Below, in pieces: positions 27,819-40,581 of a stretch of 64,000 nt of DNA. Below the pieces are notes generated by a model. The model ran no database searches. It saw nothing but the letters and a program-made list of their open reading frames with translations, and was not told where the DNA came from. The DNA comes from Jatrophihabitans endophyticus (lineage in GTDB: Bacteria > Actinomycetota > Actinomycetes > Mycobacteriales > Jatrophihabitantaceae). The position numbers and the translations under genes were made by a program. Every line of letters begins with the position of its first letter. Position 1 is the stretch's first letter. The DNA lies in assembly GCF_900129455.1 (NCBI RefSeq), contig NZ_FQVU01000001.1:558001-622000 (forward strand), written 5' to 3'.

Positions 27819-28948
27819 CCGCGGGCCGGCGCGACGGCGGCCCGGCGGCGCCGTCGTCCGGTCGACGGTTCCTCGAGCTCGGCCCGGTCGATCTCGAGCT
27901 GGGCGGCCGGCTGCCCGGCGTGCGGGTGGCGTACGAGACGTACGGCAGCCCACGGCCCGACGCGGGCGGCGAGATCGGCAACGCGGTGCTCGTCCTGCAC
28001 GCGCTCACCGGTGACGCGCACGTGCTGGGCGACACCGGGCCCGACCAGCCCACGCCCGGTTGGTGGGACGGTGTGGTCGGCCCGGGGCGCGCGCTCGACA
28101 CCGACGAGTGGTTCGTCGTGGCGAGCAACGTCCTCGGCGGCTGCCGGGGCACCACCGGCCCCGCCTCTCCCGCTCCCGACGGGCGGGCCTGGGGGTCGCG
28201 GTTCCCGCCCGTGACGATCCGCGACCAGGTCGCGGTGGAGGCCGCGTTGGCCGACCGGCTCGGCGTGCGCCGCTACCGCGCCGTGCTCGGCGGCTCCATG
28301 GGCGGCATGCGTGCCCTGGAGTGGGTCCTGGGCCGGCCCGAGCGGGTCGGGGCCGCGCTGGTGCTGGCGGTCGGCGCCGCGGCCACCGGCGACCAGCTCG
28401 GCACGCAGTCCACCCAGCTTGCCGCGATCACCGGCGACCCGGGCTGGCGCGGCGGCGACTACCACGACACCGGCACGGCGCCCGAGCACGGCCTGGGTCT
28501 CGCCCGCCGCATCGCACACCTCACCTATCGCGGTGAGCGGGAGCTCGACGTCCGATTCGGCAACGCCGTGCAGGCCGACGGTCGCCACACGGTGACCTCC
28601 TACCTCGAGCACCATGCCGCCAAGCTCGTCGGACGGTTCGACGCGGGCAGCTACGTCACGCTCACCGAGGCGATGAACGGTCACGACGTCGGTCGCGGCC
28701 GCGGCGGCGTCGCCGCCGCACTGGGCGGGGTGACGGTGCCGACCGTGGTGGCGGGGATCGACACCGACCGGCTCTATCCGCTGCGGCTGCAGCACGAGAT
28801 CGCCGACCTGCTGCCGGGTCCCGACGGCGTCCACGTCGTGACCTCCGACCACGGCCACGACGGCTTCCTCGTCGAGGCCGGGCAGGTCGGCGACCTGGTG
28901 CGGCTCACCCTGCAGCGCGCGGCCGAACGGTCACCGGCACCGTCGTGA
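27815..28948 (+). CDS. metX: Homoserine O-acetyltransferase
   Basis: 377 aa alpha/beta-hydrolase-fold acyltransferase that activates homoserine with acetyl-CoA for MetY. The nucleophile is Ser in [13 protein letters not shown] (about S161), with Asp in [10 protein letters not shown] and His in SDHGHDGFL completing the triad. [12 protein letters not shown] and [12 protein letters not shown] are MetX motifs. Starts at GTG 27815 inside the metY stop (GTGA), so translation is coupled. Together metYX give direct sulfhydrylation without cystathionine. Confidence 0.96.
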
Positions 28949-28987
28949 GCGACCACGGCACCGCGAACGACGCCGCCGGCGGCCGGG

Positions 28988-30181
28988 TCACGCCCGGTAG
29001 CGCACCACCAGCCCGGCCGGCACGGCACGCGGGTCGCCGTCGGCCGGCTCGTCGTACACGTCGATCGCATCGTGGGTCGAGGCCCGGCCGACGAGCGTGC
29101 TCGACCCGCCGCCGTCGAAGACGATGCCCGACCAGCACCCGCGCCCCAGCAGGAAGGCGGTGAGCTCGGCGTAGCTGACGCCGGCGGAGTCCGCGGCGAA
29201 CCCGTCCACCACACCGAGCACGACCTGACGGCCGTTGCGCGAGACGCAGGCGAAGGTCTCGGGGTTGCGGGGGCCGTCGACGACCTCGCCCCCGGCGTCG
29301 TCGAAGCGGCGCCCCTTGGCGATCAGGACGCGACCGCCACTGACCAGTGTCTGCGGGGTGCCGCCCGGGAACGTCGTGGCCAGCGTGAGCCGGTCGCCCT
29401 TCACCACCTGGCGATGCAGCCAGGTCGCCCGTGCGCCGCGGCCGCAGGCCACGAGCGCGACGCCCCGACCCGAACGCCGGGCGACGGCGGTCAGCGCGGA
29501 GTAGGTGGCCGCGACGACCAGCCGGCCGCGCGCATCGCGCGTGCCCGTCACCACGGTGCAGGCGCGACCGAATCTCGGCGCGGCCAACGCGGCGGTGACG
29601 AGGACGATGCGGCCGCGGGCAAGGTCACTGAGCGTGTTCACACCGAACAGCTGCGCCGTGGTGGCGCGGACGTGCTTGCGGGCGGCGCGGGTGATGGTCC
29701 CGGTCATGGTGAGCTGCCCGACGGCCGCGCGGCCGTGACGGACGTAGAGGTTCGCGTCCCAGTCGCGGCGCGGCGACTTGAGGATCTCGCCGTCGCTGAT
29801 CACGCCGCCGCGCGGTTTGGCGCGCCGCGAGAACAGGTCGAAGAAATCGGTGTTGATGCCGCCGATCGCCCGCGCCCGGCGCACCTGCGTCACCACGGTC
29901 TGCCGTGGGGCCCCGATCGCGCCGTGGGCGACGGTCGCGGCCAGGTCGACCCTGCGGTTGGTCAGGTCGACGTGCATGAGCTCGGCCCGCTGCTGCCGAC
30001 CGCTCGTACTGCGGAAGGACAGGAAGTTCACGGTCACCCCGCCCGCGAGCGTGCGGTCCGCGGGCAGGTCGTCCGCGCGGGCGCTCCGCGCCGCTCGTGC
30101 GGCGGCCGGGGGCGCCGTCGCCGCCGCGACACCGGAACCGAGCGTGACCACGAGGACGAGCGCACTAAACATAAACTTCAC
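28988..30181 (-). CDS. Secreted phosphodiester glycosidase family protein (NAGPA-like)
   Basis: 397 aa with an N-terminal signal peptide (MFSALVLVVTLGSGVAAATA). The C-terminal half belongs to the phosphodiester glycosidase (NAGPA/DUF2233) family: GINTDFFDL, NPETFACVSRNGRQVVLGVVDG, GVSYAELTAFLLGRGCWSGIVFDGGGSSTL are the recognisable blocks, with DGGGSS at the active site. Family members remove GlcNAc or related groups from phosphodiesters in envelope or exopolysaccharide. GTG 30181 or ATG 30172 may be the start; this region is locally AT-rich. Confidence 0.85.
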   Translation of the reverse strand: MKFMFSALVLVVTLGSGVAAATAPPAAARAARSARADDLPADRTLAGGVTVNFLSFRSTSGRQQRAELMHVDLTNRRVDLAATVAHGAIGAPRQTVVTQVRRARAIGGINTDFFDLFSRRAKPRGGVISDGEILKSPRRDWDANLYVRHGRAAVGQLTMTGTITRAARKHVRATTAQLFGVNTLSDLARGRIVLVTAALAAPRFGRACTVVTGTRDARGRLVVAATYSALTAVARRSGRGVALVACGRGARATWLHRQVVKGDRLTLATTFPGGTPQTLVSGGRVLIAKGRRFDDAGGEVVDGPRNPETFACVSRNGRQVVLGVVDGFAADSAGVSYAELTAFLLGRGCWSGIVFDGGGSSTLVGRASTHDAIDVYDEPADGDPRAVPAGLVVRYRA

Positions 30182-30261
30182 ATAATCAGGGAACCGGAAC
30201 GGTCGGCCGCGGTCAACCGGACGAATGCCCGCGAACCGGCCGAGCCGGCTGTGAATGCGGA

Positions 30262-30297
30262 CACCGCCCCCGTTCGACCACTCCGGCAGGGGCGGTG
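30262..30297 (-). terminator. Hairpin downstream of glgP
   Basis: CACCGCCCC (30262-30270) pairs with GGGGCGGTG (30289-30297), 9 bp with an 18-nt loop. It lies 57 bp beyond the glgP stop and before the next minus-strand gene, fitting a terminator between the two units. No U-run follows. Confidence 0.5.
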
Positions 30298-30326
30298 CCC
30301 GGCGGTGCCCGGCGATCCCGGCCGTC

Positions 30327-30350
30327 GGCCCAGGCCCAGGCCCAGGCCCA
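30327..30350. repeat. Tandem (GGCCCA)4
   Basis: Four perfect hexamers GGCCCA, ending three bases before the glgP stop codon on the other strand. A simple-sequence repeat with no assigned role; copy number could vary between strains. Confidence 0.8.
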
Positions 30351-30353
30351 GGG

Positions 30354-32927
30354 CTAGGCCGAGGCGACGACCCCGAGCTCGGCCGGCGTCGCGAGCAGCT
30401 CGCTGTGCGGCAGCACCCGCACCGTGTACCCGAAGCCGCCGGTGCGATCGAGCGGGATCTCGCCCTCGTAGCGGGTCGTGCCGTCGATCTGCTCGAGCAC
30501 GCGCAGGGCGGCCGCCGTGGTCTCGGTGAGCCGGTCCTCGGCGTCGACCGAGCCGTAGACGGCCTCGACGGTGACGTCGTCGGTGGCCAGCCCGCCCAGG
30601 GCGACCTCGGCCCGCAGCGTCAGCGTCTCGCCGAGCTGCGCGTCGCCCTCGCCCGAGAGCTGGGAGTCGACGTGCAGCACCGCGACCGCCGGCCAGGCCG
30701 ACACCACGCCGGCCCGCCACACCGCGAGCTGCTTGGCCGCCGCGTAGCCGTCGGCGCGCATGCGTCGCGACGAGACCGCCGCCGGCGCATACAGCCGTCG
30801 CACGTACTCGGCGACCATGCGCGAGGCCAGCACCTTGGGCCCGAGGGACTTGAGCGTGTGCCGCACCATCTGCACCCAGCGCGTCGGGGCGTCGCCGGCA
30901 CGACTGCCGGAGCGGTCGTAGAAGCGCGGCGCCACGCTCGTCTGGATCAGGTCGTAGAGTGCGTCGGCCTCGAGGTCGTCGCGGCGGTCGGCGTCGACGA
31001 GACCGTCGGCGGACGGGATGGCCCAGCCGTTCTCGCCGTCGAACCACTCGTCCCACCAGCCGTCCAGGATGGACAGGTTGAGGGCACCGTTGAGCGCCGC
31101 CTTCATCCCCGACGTCCCGCACGCCTCGAGCGGGCGCAGCGGGTTGTTCAGCCAGACGTCGACACCCCAGTACAGATAGCGGGCCATGCCGATGTCGTAG
31201 TCGGGCAGGAACGTGATCCGGTGGCGCACGGCGGGGTCGTCGGCGAAGCGGACCATCTGCGCGATCAGCTGCTTGCCGCCGTCGTCGGCCGGGTGCGACT
31301 TGCCGGCGATGACGATCTGCACCGGCCGCTGCGGGTCCAGCAGCAGCGCCCGCAGTCGCTCCGGGTCGCGGAGCATGAGCGTCAGCCGCTTGTAGGACGG
31401 GACGCGCCGGGCGAACCCGATGGTGAGCACGTCCGGGTCGAAGGCCGTCGCGGTCCACGACAGCTCGGCGTCGCTCATGCCCCGCTGCCGCCCCGACGCG
31501 CGCATCCGGCGCCGGATCTCGCCGACGAGCCGGCCCCGCAGGACGTTGCGCACCCGCCACAGCTCGTCGTCGCCGACCTTGTCGAGCGCGGCCCAGCCGC
31601 CGCCCTCCTCGACCGCGTCGGGCCCGACCTCGCGCTCGGCGATCTCGAGGATGTCGCGTGACATCCATGTCGGCGCGTGGACGCCGTTGGTCACCGACGT
31701 GATCGGCACGTCCTCGGTGTCGAAGCCCGGCCACAGAGCGTTGAACATGCCGCGGCTGACCTCGCCGTGCAGCAGCGAGACCCCGTTCGCCCGCTGGCCG
31801 AGCCGCAGCCCCATGTGCGCCATGTTGAAGATGCCGGGGTCCTCCTCCGCGCCGAGCTCGAGGATGCGCTCGGGCGGCAGCGGTGCCATGCCCGCGAGGT
31901 GCGCGGCCACGAGGTCGCGGGAGAAGCGGTCGATGCCCGCCGGAACCGGGGTGTGGGTGGTGAACACCGTCCCGGCCCGAACGGCCTGCAGCGCCTCGTC
32001 GAAGTCCAGGCCCGCACCGCCGGGGTCGTCGACGAGCTCGCGGATGCGCTCGATGCCGAGGAAGCCGGCGTGCCCCTCGTTGGTGTGAAAGACCTCGGGC
32101 GGCGCGGTGCCGGTGACCGCGCAGTAGGCGCGGATCGCCCGGACACCGCCCACGCCGAGCAGGAGCTCCTGCTCGAGGCGGTGCTCGGCGCCGCCGCCGT
32201 AGAGCCGGTCGGTGACCTGGCGGGCGTCGGCGTCGTTCTCCTCGATGTTGCTGTCGAGCAGCAGCAGCGGCACCCGACCGACTTGGGCCACCCAGATCTG
32301 GGCGTGGAGCGTGCGGGACTCGGGCAGCGCGATCGCGACGCGGGCCGGCGCGCCGGCGGCGTCGTGCAGTGCCGTGATGGGCAACCCCTGCGGGTCGAGC
32401 GACGGGTACTGCTCGAGCTGCCAGCCGTCGCGCGAGAGCGACTGGCGGAAGTACCCGGCGCCGTAGAGCAGCCCCACGCCGATGATCGGGACGCCGAGGT
32501 CGCTCGCGGCCTTCAGGTGGTCACCGGCCAGGATGCCGAGGCCGCCGGAGTACTGCGGGAGCACCTCGGTGATGCCGAACTCGGGCGAGAAGTAGGCGAT
32601 CGAGTCGGGCAGGTCGGCGCCGGCCTCCTGCTCGTTCTGGTACCAGCGCGGCTGCTCGAGGTACTCGGCGAGGTCGTCGCCGATGTCCTCGAGGCGACGC
32701 AGGAACTTGCGGTCGCGGGCCAGCTGGCCGAAGCGCTCGGCCGTCACCTCGCCGAGCATGCGACCGGGGTCGTGCTCGCAGGACTGCCACAGCTCGGGAT
32801 CGACCGCCTCCAGGAGGTCGAGCGACTCGGCGTGCCACGACCATCGCAGGTTGGCCACGATCTGGCCGAGCTGGGCGAGCTCGGGCGGGTAGGCGGCACG
32901 GACGGTGAGTCGACGGAGGGCCTTCAC
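30354..32927 (-). CDS. glgP: Alpha-glucan (maltodextrin/glycogen) phosphorylase
   Basis: 857-aa GT35 phosphorylase releasing glucose-1-phosphate from alpha-1,4 glucan. It belongs to the actinobacterial type with an N-terminal DUF3417-like segment (ELAQLGQIVANLRWSWHAE). Conserved blocks: YFSPEFGITEVLPQYSGGLGILAGDHLKAASDLG is represented at about 112-145, HTNEGHAGFLG, HTPVPAGIDRF, and the PLP lysine in TSGMKAALNG (about K609). GTG 32927 lies 8 nt after the -10-like TAGCGT, so the transcript is probably leaderless. Diverges from glgE. The sequence before the stop is GC-rich without odd features. Confidence 0.95.
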   Translation of the reverse strand: MKALRRLTVRAAYPPELAQLGQIVANLRWSWHAESLDLLEAVDPELWQSCEHDPGRMLGEVTAERFGQLARDRKFLRRLEDIGDDLAEYLEQPRWYQNEQEAGADLPDSIAYFSPEFGITEVLPQYSGGLGILAGDHLKAASDLGVPIIGVGLLYGAGYFRQSLSRDGWQLEQYPSLDPQGLPITALHDAAGAPARVAIALPESRTLHAQIWVAQVGRVPLLLLDSNIEENDADARQVTDRLYGGGAEHRLEQELLLGVGGVRAIRAYCAVTGTAPPEVFHTNEGHAGFLGIERIRELVDDPGGAGLDFDEALQAVRAGTVFTTHTPVPAGIDRFSRDLVAAHLAGMAPLPPERILELGAEEDPGIFNMAHMGLRLGQRANGVSLLHGEVSRGMFNALWPGFDTEDVPITSVTNGVHAPTWMSRDILEIAEREVGPDAVEEGGGWAALDKVGDDELWRVRNVLRGRLVGEIRRRMRASGRQRGMSDAELSWTATAFDPDVLTIGFARRVPSYKRLTLMLRDPERLRALLLDPQRPVQIVIAGKSHPADDGGKQLIAQMVRFADDPAVRHRITFLPDYDIGMARYLYWGVDVWLNNPLRPLEACGTSGMKAALNGALNLSILDGWWDEWFDGENGWAIPSADGLVDADRRDDLEADALYDLIQTSVAPRFYDRSGSRAGDAPTRWVQMVRHTLKSLGPKVLASRMVAEYVRRLYAPAAVSSRRMRADGYAAAKQLAVWRAGVVSAWPAVAVLHVDSQLSGEGDAQLGETLTLRAEVALGGLATDDVTVEAVYGSVDAEDRLTETTAAALRVLEQIDGTTRYEGEIPLDRTGGFGYTVRVLPHSELLATPAELGVVASA

Positions 32928-32935
32928 GGAGAGCG

Positions 32936-33066
32936 ACGCTAGCAGTCCTGGAAGGGCTTACGAGCCCCTCGTGCGACATCGGGTCGCGTACCGCGGACGC
33001 CGCCCGCGCGTAGCGGCGGCACGTCGCGGTGGTGGGGGTAGGAGCGCGACCCTTTCTGGGTAGCGT
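32936..33066. promoter_or_regulatory. Divergent glgP/glgE promoter region with matching -10 boxes
   Basis: TAGCGT occurs on the minus strand at 32941-32936, 8 nt before the glgP GTG, and on the plus strand at 33061-33066, 7 nt before the glgE GTG (33074). Both fit actinobacterial -10 boxes of leaderless transcripts. No convincing -35 hexamer is seen on either side, so an activator or a non-housekeeping sigma factor may be required. Confidence 0.55.
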
Positions 33067-33073
33067 CGTCCAC

Positions 33074-35071
33074 GTGGTAGGACGCTTCGGACTTTCTGAT
33101 GTCAGGCCCGTGGTGGGTTCCACCGTCTCGGGCGAGTTCCCGGCCCGGGCCGTGGTGGGCGAGCAGTTGCCCGTCTCGGCCCGCGTGTTCCGCGAGGGGC
33201 ACGACGCGGTCGCCGCGACCGTCGTCGTGCGCGACCCGGCCGGCAAGAAGAGCCAGGTGGTGCGGATGGTGCCGGGGGCCCCGGGCACCGACCGCTGGCA
33301 CGCCGACGTCGTGCTCGACCGGCAGGGCTCCTTCACCTTCACGGTGGAGGCGTGGAGCGATCCCATGTCGACGTGGCACCACGCGGTGACGGTGAAGATC
33401 GAGGCCGGCCAGGGCGCCGAGGACCTCGCCAACGACTTCGAGTCCGGGGCCCGGCTCTTCGAGCAGCTGGCCAAGAACCTGACCAAGGTCGAGCGCCCGC
33501 GGGCGCTGGCGGCGGCGCGCGCGCTCCGCGACACCTCGCTCGACGTCGAGCACCGGGTCGCGCCCGCCCTCGAGGACTACCTGCAGGACCTCGTCCGCGA
33601 CTTCCCGGTCCGCGAGTACGTCAGCGCCTCACCGCGCTATCCGCTGTGGGCGGACCGGCCGCGCGCCCTGTTCGGCTCCTGGTACGAGTTCTTCCCGCGC
33701 TCCATCGGCGCCGAGCTCGCCGGCGACCCGGTGTCGCCGGCGAAACCGCTGCGCCACGGCACGTTCAAGGACGCGGCCGAGCACCTGGACTACGTCGCCT
33801 CGCTGGGCTTCGACGTCGTCTACCTGCCGCCGATCCATCCGATCGGCGAGGTGAACCGCAAGGGTCCGAACAACACGCTCGTCGCGGCGTCGTGGGACGT
33901 CGGCTCGCCGTGGGCGATCGGCTCCAAGGACGGCGGGCACGACGCCGTCCACCCCGACCTCGGCACCCTCGCCGACTTCAAGGCGTTCGTGAAGCGGGCC
34001 CGCCAGCTCGACATGGAGGTCGCGCTCGACCTCGCGCTGCAGTGCGCCCCCGACCACCCGTGGGTCGAGGCCCACCCCGAGTGGTTCACCACCAAGCCGG
34101 ACGGCACGATCGCCTACGCCGAGAACCCGCCGAAGAAGTACCAGGACATCTACCCCCTGAACTTCGACAACGACCCCGCCGGCCTCTACGCCGAGTGTCT
34201 GCGGGTCGTGCGGCACTGGATCGCCGCGGGCGTGCGGATCTTCCGCGTCGACAACCCGCACACCAAGCCCATCAACTTCTGGCAGTGGCTGATCGCCGAG
34301 GTCCGCAAGACCGACCCCGACGTGCTCTTCCTCGCCGAGGCGTTCACGCGTCCGGCGATGATGCACGAGCTGGGCAAGATCGGCTTCCACCAGAGCTACA
34401 CCTATTACACCTGGCGCACCGAGAAGGACGAGCTCGCCGAGTACGTCGAGGAGCTCGCCGAGGCCGAGCACTACATGCGGCCCAACTTCTTCGTGAACAC
34501 GCCCGACATCCTGCACGGCTACCTGCAGACCGGCGGCCCGGGCGCGTTCGCGATCCGGGCCGTGCTCGCGGCCACGCTGTCGCCGACCTGGGGCGTCTAC
34601 TCCGGGTACGAGCTGTACGAGCACCTGCCGGCCAAGCCGGGCAGCGAGGAGTACCTCGACTCGGAGAAGTACCAGCTACGCCCCCGCGATCTCGCCGGCG
34701 CCATCGCCGACGGACGCTCGCTCGCGCCCTTCATCCAGACGCTGAACCGCATCCGACGCGAGCACCCGGCGCTGCAGCAACTGCGCAACGTCACCTTCCA
34801 CCAGGCCGACAACCCCGACATCCTGGTGTTCAGCAAGCGCGACGACGCCACCGGCGACACCGTCGTGGTCGCCTGCACGGTGAACCCGCACGAGTGGCGC
34901 GAGGCCACCGTCTCGCTCGACCTCGAGGCCTTGGGCCTCGACTGGCACACCGGGTTCACCGTCCGCGACCTGCTCGACGGCACGGAGTACCAGTGGGGCG
35001 AGCACAACTACGTCCGGCTCGACCCGTTCTCCCGATCGGCGCACGTCTTCGAGATCGTGCGGCCGCTGTGA
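33074..35071 (+). CDS. glgE: Alpha-1,4-glucan:maltose-1-phosphate maltosyltransferase
   Basis: 665-aa GH13_3 enzyme that adds maltosyl units from maltose-1-phosphate to glucan. The N-terminal beta/insert domain starts with GRFGLSDVRPVV. Catalytic residues: nucleophile Asp in FRVDNPHT (about D393), acid/base Glu in FLAEAF (about E422), third Asp in TPDIL (about D478), numbers within two of the Streptomyces enzyme. NPPKKYQDIYPLNFDND is a GlgE signature. Start GTG 33074 is favoured (-10 TAGCGT 7 nt upstream; homology begins there); GTG 33029 is possible. First gene of glgE-treS-pep2-glgB. Confidence 0.96.
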   Translation: MVGRFGLSDVRPVVGSTVSGEFPARAVVGEQLPVSARVFREGHDAVAATVVVRDPAGKKSQVVRMVPGAPGTDRWHADVVLDRQGSFTFTVEAWSDPMSTWHHAVTVKIEAGQGAEDLANDFESGARLFEQLAKNLTKVERPRALAAARALRDTSLDVEHRVAPALEDYLQDLVRDFPVREYVSASPRYPLWADRPRALFGSWYEFFPRSIGAELAGDPVSPAKPLRHGTFKDAAEHLDYVASLGFDVVYLPPIHPIGEVNRKGPNNTLVAASWDVGSPWAIGSKDGGHDAVHPDLGTLADFKAFVKRARQLDMEVALDLALQCAPDHPWVEAHPEWFTTKPDGTIAYAENPPKKYQDIYPLNFDNDPAGLYAECLRVVRHWIAAGVRIFRVDNPHTKPINFWQWLIAEVRKTDPDVLFLAEAFTRPAMMHELGKIGFHQSYTYYTWRTEKDELAEYVEELAEAEHYMRPNFFVNTPDILHGYLQTGGPGAFAIRAVLAATLSPTWGVYSGYELYEHLPAKPGSEEYLDSEKYQLRPRDLAGAIADGRSLAPFIQTLNRIRREHPALQQLRNVTFHQADNPDILVFSKRDDATGDTVVVACTVNPHEWREATVSLDLEALGLDWHTGFTVRDLLDGTEYQWGEHNYVRLDPFSRSAHVFEIVRPL

Positions 35072-35129
35072 CCGCGCGTGACGCACGTCCGGTCCGACCC
35101 CGTCCGCACCGTGTTGGTAGGAAGGTTCG

Positions 35130-36934
<1,805 letters not shown>

Positions 36935-36938
<4 letters not shown>

Positions 36939-38329
36939 CGTCGGGACCCGCGGAACAGGTGCACGACGCGGTCCGGGACCTCGTGGCGGCATGGCTGCCC
37001 ACGCAGCGCTGGTTCCCGGGCAAGGGACGGCAGGCCGACATCGAGGTGCGGCGCCTCACCGAGCTGCTGCACTCGCCCCAGGTCACGATCTGGACCGCCC
37101 GAGCGGACTACGGCGACGGCGAGGTCGAGACCTATCAGCTGCCGCTCGTGTCGCGCGGCGAGCCGGTCGACAACCTCGAGCACGTCCTGCTCGGCACGGT
37201 CGAGACCGAGGCCGGCAATCGGTGGGTCTACGACGCGCTGCACGACAAGGACACCACCCGGGCGTGGCTGGCCGGTCTGGTCGACCAACCCGCGGGCGAC
37301 GTCCGCTTCACCCGCTACGTCGCCGCCGAGGACGTCCCGGTGGACGAGGCGAGCCTGGTCATGTCCGGCGAGCAGTCCAACACCTCGCTGGTGTACGGCG
37401 ACGCCGCGATCATGAAGGTCTTCCGCCGCCTGCAGCCGGGGGTCAACCCCGACATCGAGATCGGCGGCGAGCTCAGCCGCGTCGGCGCGCACAACGTCGC
37501 CACACTGCTCGGCTCGGTCGAGGCCGACGTGGACGGCGCGCCCACGTCGCTCGCCATGGTGCAGGAGTTCCTCACCAGCGCCACCGACGGTTGGGTGCTG
37601 GCCACGGCGAGCGTCCGCGACCTCATGGCCGAGGCCGATCTGCACGCCGACGAGGCCGGCGGTGACTTCGCCGGTGAGGCCGAACGGCTCGGCGGGGCGG
37701 TGGCGCAGACGCACGCCGACCTCGTCACCGCGTTCGGCACCCGCGAGGCCACCGCCGACGAGATGGTGGCGCGCTCGCAGGCGATGCAGCAGCGCCTCGA
37801 CCACGCACTCGGCGTGGTGGGGGAGCTCGCGGACGTCGCCGACGGCCTGCGCGCCATCTTCGCCGCGGTCGCCGAGCTCGAGGGCGGCGTGACGCTGCAG
37901 CGCATCCACGGCGATCTGCATCTCGGCCAGGCCCTGCGCACCGTCTACCGCTGGGTGCTCATCGACTTCGAGGGCGAGCCGATGGCGGCCATCGACTCGC
38001 GCCGCGAGTTCGACTCGCCGCTGCGTGACGTGGCGGGCATGCTGCGCTCCTTCGAGTACGCCGGCCACCACCGCATCGCCGACGCCGGCAACGACCCGCA
38101 GCTGGCCTACCGCGCCAACGAGTGGTCGGCCCGCAACCGGGACGCGTTCTGCGCCGGTTACGCCGACGTCGCCGGCGGCGACCCGCGCCGTCACGCCACC
38201 CTGCTGCGCGCGCTCGAGGCCGAGAAGGCCGTGTACGAAGCGGTGTACGAGAGCCGCAACCGACCCACTTGGCTGCCGATCCCGCTGGCGTCACTCGGCC
38301 GGCTCGCGCAGGACGGAGACACCGCATGA
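36935..38329 (+). CDS. pep2: Maltokinase
   Basis: 464-aa aminoglycoside-phosphotransferase-fold kinase making maltose-1-phosphate from maltose and ATP for GlgE. The N-terminal cap ([15 protein letters not shown]) is a maltokinase hallmark. [23 protein letters not shown] carries the ATP-binding lysine region, HGDLHLGQ (about H325-Q332) is the catalytic loop and LIDFEGEP (about D344) binds metal. ATG 36935 overlaps the treS stop by 4 bp after GAGGAAGG. Length is normal. Confidence 0.95.
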
Positions 38330-40581
38330 CCAGCAAGCCCTCGAACCCGACCCCCGACCGAACCCCCGACGCCGCCCCGACGCCGTCGGTGGACCGCGAC
38401 CAGCTCGACCGGCTCGTCGGCGGCGCGCACCACGACCCGCACGGCATCCTCGGAGCGCACCCGGGGACCGGCGCCACGACCGTCGTGCGGACGCTGCGCC
38501 CGGATGCCGTGTCGGTCGCGGTCGTCGCCGCCGGCACCCGGACGCCGATGACGCGCATCCACGACGCCGGCGTCTTCGAGGCAGTGCTCGACGGGCCGGC
38601 CGGCGACTACCGCATCGAGGTCACCTACGGCACCGGGACGTTCACCACCGACGACCCCTACCGCTGGCTGCCCACGCTCGGCGAGGTCGACCTGCACCTG
38701 ATCGCCGAGGGTCGCCACGAGAACCTGTGGGAGGTCCTCGGCGCACACGTCCGCGAGTACGACACGCCCGGCGGCCGGGTCCCGGGCACCTCGTTCGCGG
38801 TGTGGGCGCCGAACGCCCTCGGCGTCCGCGTCGTCGGCGACTTCAACTACTGGATCGGCACCGCCAGCCCGATGCGCGCCATGGGGTCGACGGGCGTGTG
38901 GGAGCTGTTCGTCCCCGGCGTCGGGGACGGGGCGGCCTACAAGTTCCAGATCCTCGGCGCGGACGGTCAGTGGCGCCAGAAGGCCGATCCGCTCGCCTTC
39001 GCCACCGAGATCCCCCCGGCCACCGCGTCGGTCGTCCACACGCCCCACTACGAGTGGTCCGACGACGCGTGGCTCGAGCGCCGCGCCGCCACGCAGTGGC
39101 ATGCCGCGCCGATGTCGATCTACGAGGTGCATCTCGGCTCGTGGCGGCTCGGGTTGTCCTACCGGGACCTCGCCGAGCAGCTCGTCGACTACGTTCGCGA
39201 GCACGGCTTCACCCACGTCGAGTTCCTGCCGGTGGCCGAGCACCCCTTCGGCGGGTCCTGGGGCTACCAGGTGTCGTCCTACTACGCGCCGTCCGCCCGC
39301 TTCGGCGACCCGGACGAGTTCCGCTTCCTGGTCGACACGCTGCACAACGCCGGCATCGGCGTCATCGTCGACTGGGTCCCGGCGCACTTTCCCAAGGACG
39401 AGTTCGCCCTCGGCCGTTTCGACGGCACGCCGCTGTACGAGCACGGCGACCCCCGCCGGGGCGAGCAGCTCGACTGGGGCACCTACGTCTTCGACTTCGG
39501 GCGCAGCGAGGTGCGCAACTTCCTCGTCGCGAACGCGCTGTACTGGCTCGAGCAGTTCCACGTGGACGGGCTGCGCGTCGACGCCGTCGCCTCGATGCTG
39601 TACCTGGACTACTCGCGCCCCGAGGGCGGCTGGGTGCCGAACAAGTACGGCGGTCGCGAGAACCTCGAGGCGGTCGAGTTCCTGCAGGAGATGAACGCGA
39701 CCGTCTACCGCCGGGTGCCGGGCGCCGTCACCATCGCCGAGGAGTCCACGTCCTGGCCGGGCGTCACGCGCCCCACCCATCTGGGCGGTCTGGGCTTCGG
39801 TTTCAAGTGGGACATGGGGTGGATGCACGACACCTTGAACTACATCGCCCACGACCCGATCCACCGGCAGTACCACCACAACGAGCTGACGTTCTCGATG
39901 ATGTACGCCTACACCGAGAACTTCGTGATGCCGCTGTCGCACGACGAGGTCGTGCACGGCAAGGGATCGCTGCTGAACAAGATCCCGGGCGACCGCTGGC
40001 AGCAGATGGCGACGTTGCGCTCGCTGTACGCCTACATGTGGGCCCACCCGGGCAAGCAGCTGCTCTTCATGGGGCAGGAGTTCGGACAGTCCCGGGAATG
40101 GTCCGAGGCGCGCTCGCTGGACTGGGAGCTGCTCGACGACCCCGGGCACCGGGGCCTGTCCCGCCTCATCGCCGACCTCAATCACGTGTACCAGGACACC
40201 AACGCCCTGTGGTCGCGCGACGTCGCGGAGAGCGGTTTCCACTGGATCGACGCCAACGACGCGGCCGGCAACACGTACTCGTTCCTGCGCTTCGGTGACG
40301 ACGGTTCGGTGCTGGCGTGCGTCGCCAACTTCTCGTCCGTCCCGCACGACGACTACCGGCTGGGGCTGCCGTACCCGGGCCGGTGGGACGAGGTCGTGAA
40401 CACCGATGCCGACGTGTACTTCGGCTCGGGCGTGGGCAACTTCGGCGGTGTCGAGGCGGTCGAGCACGCCTGGCACGGCCAGCCCGCGTCGGCGGTGCTG
40501 CGGGTACCTCCGCTCGGGACGCTGTGGCTGCGTCTCGCGGGCGGGCCGGCCGCCGGCATGTCCGGCGCGATTGTGACGTAG
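38326..40581 (+). CDS. glgB: 1,4-alpha-glucan branching enzyme
   Basis: 751-aa GH13_9 enzyme introducing alpha-1,6 branches into the linear glucan made by GlgE. Tandem N-terminal beta domains: the first (about 25-115, [18 protein letters not shown]) and the CBM48 (about 125-230, [22 protein letters not shown]). TIM barrel: nucleophile Asp in [17 protein letters not shown] (about D419), Glu in TIAEEST (about E472), Asp in [12 protein letters not shown] (about D540). ATG 38326 overlaps pep2 by 4 bp. Last gene of the operon. Confidence 0.97.
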   Translation: MTSKPSNPTPDRTPDAAPTPSVDRDQLDRLVGGAHHDPHGILGAHPGTGATTVVRTLRPDAVSVAVVAAGTRTPMTRIHDAGVFEAVLDGPAGDYRIEVTYGTGTFTTDDPYRWLPTLGEVDLHLIAEGRHENLWEVLGAHVREYDTPGGRVPGTSFAVWAPNALGVRVVGDFNYWIGTASPMRAMGSTGVWELFVPGVGDGAAYKFQILGADGQWRQKADPLAFATEIPPATASVVHTPHYEWSDDAWLERRAATQWHAAPMSIYEVHLGSWRLGLSYRDLAEQLVDYVREHGFTHVEFLPVAEHPFGGSWGYQVSSYYAPSARFGDPDEFRFLVDTLHNAGIGVIVDWVPAHFPKDEFALGRFDGTPLYEHGDPRRGEQLDWGTYVFDFGRSEVRNFLVANALYWLEQFHVDGLRVDAVASMLYLDYSRPEGGWVPNKYGGRENLEAVEFLQEMNATVYRRVPGAVTIAEESTSWPGVTRPTHLGGLGFGFKWDMGWMHDTLNYIAHDPIHRQYHHNELTFSMMYAYTENFVMPLSHDEVVHGKGSLLNKIPGDRWQQMATLRSLYAYMWAHPGKQLLFMGQEFGQSREWSEARSLDWELLDDPGHRGLSRLIADLNHVYQDTNALWSRDVAESGFHWIDANDAAGNTYSFLRFGDDGSVLACVANFSSVPHDDYRLGLPYPGRWDEVVNTDADVYFGSGVGNFGGVEAVEHAWHGQPASAVLRVPPLGTLWLRLAGGPAAGMSGAIVT

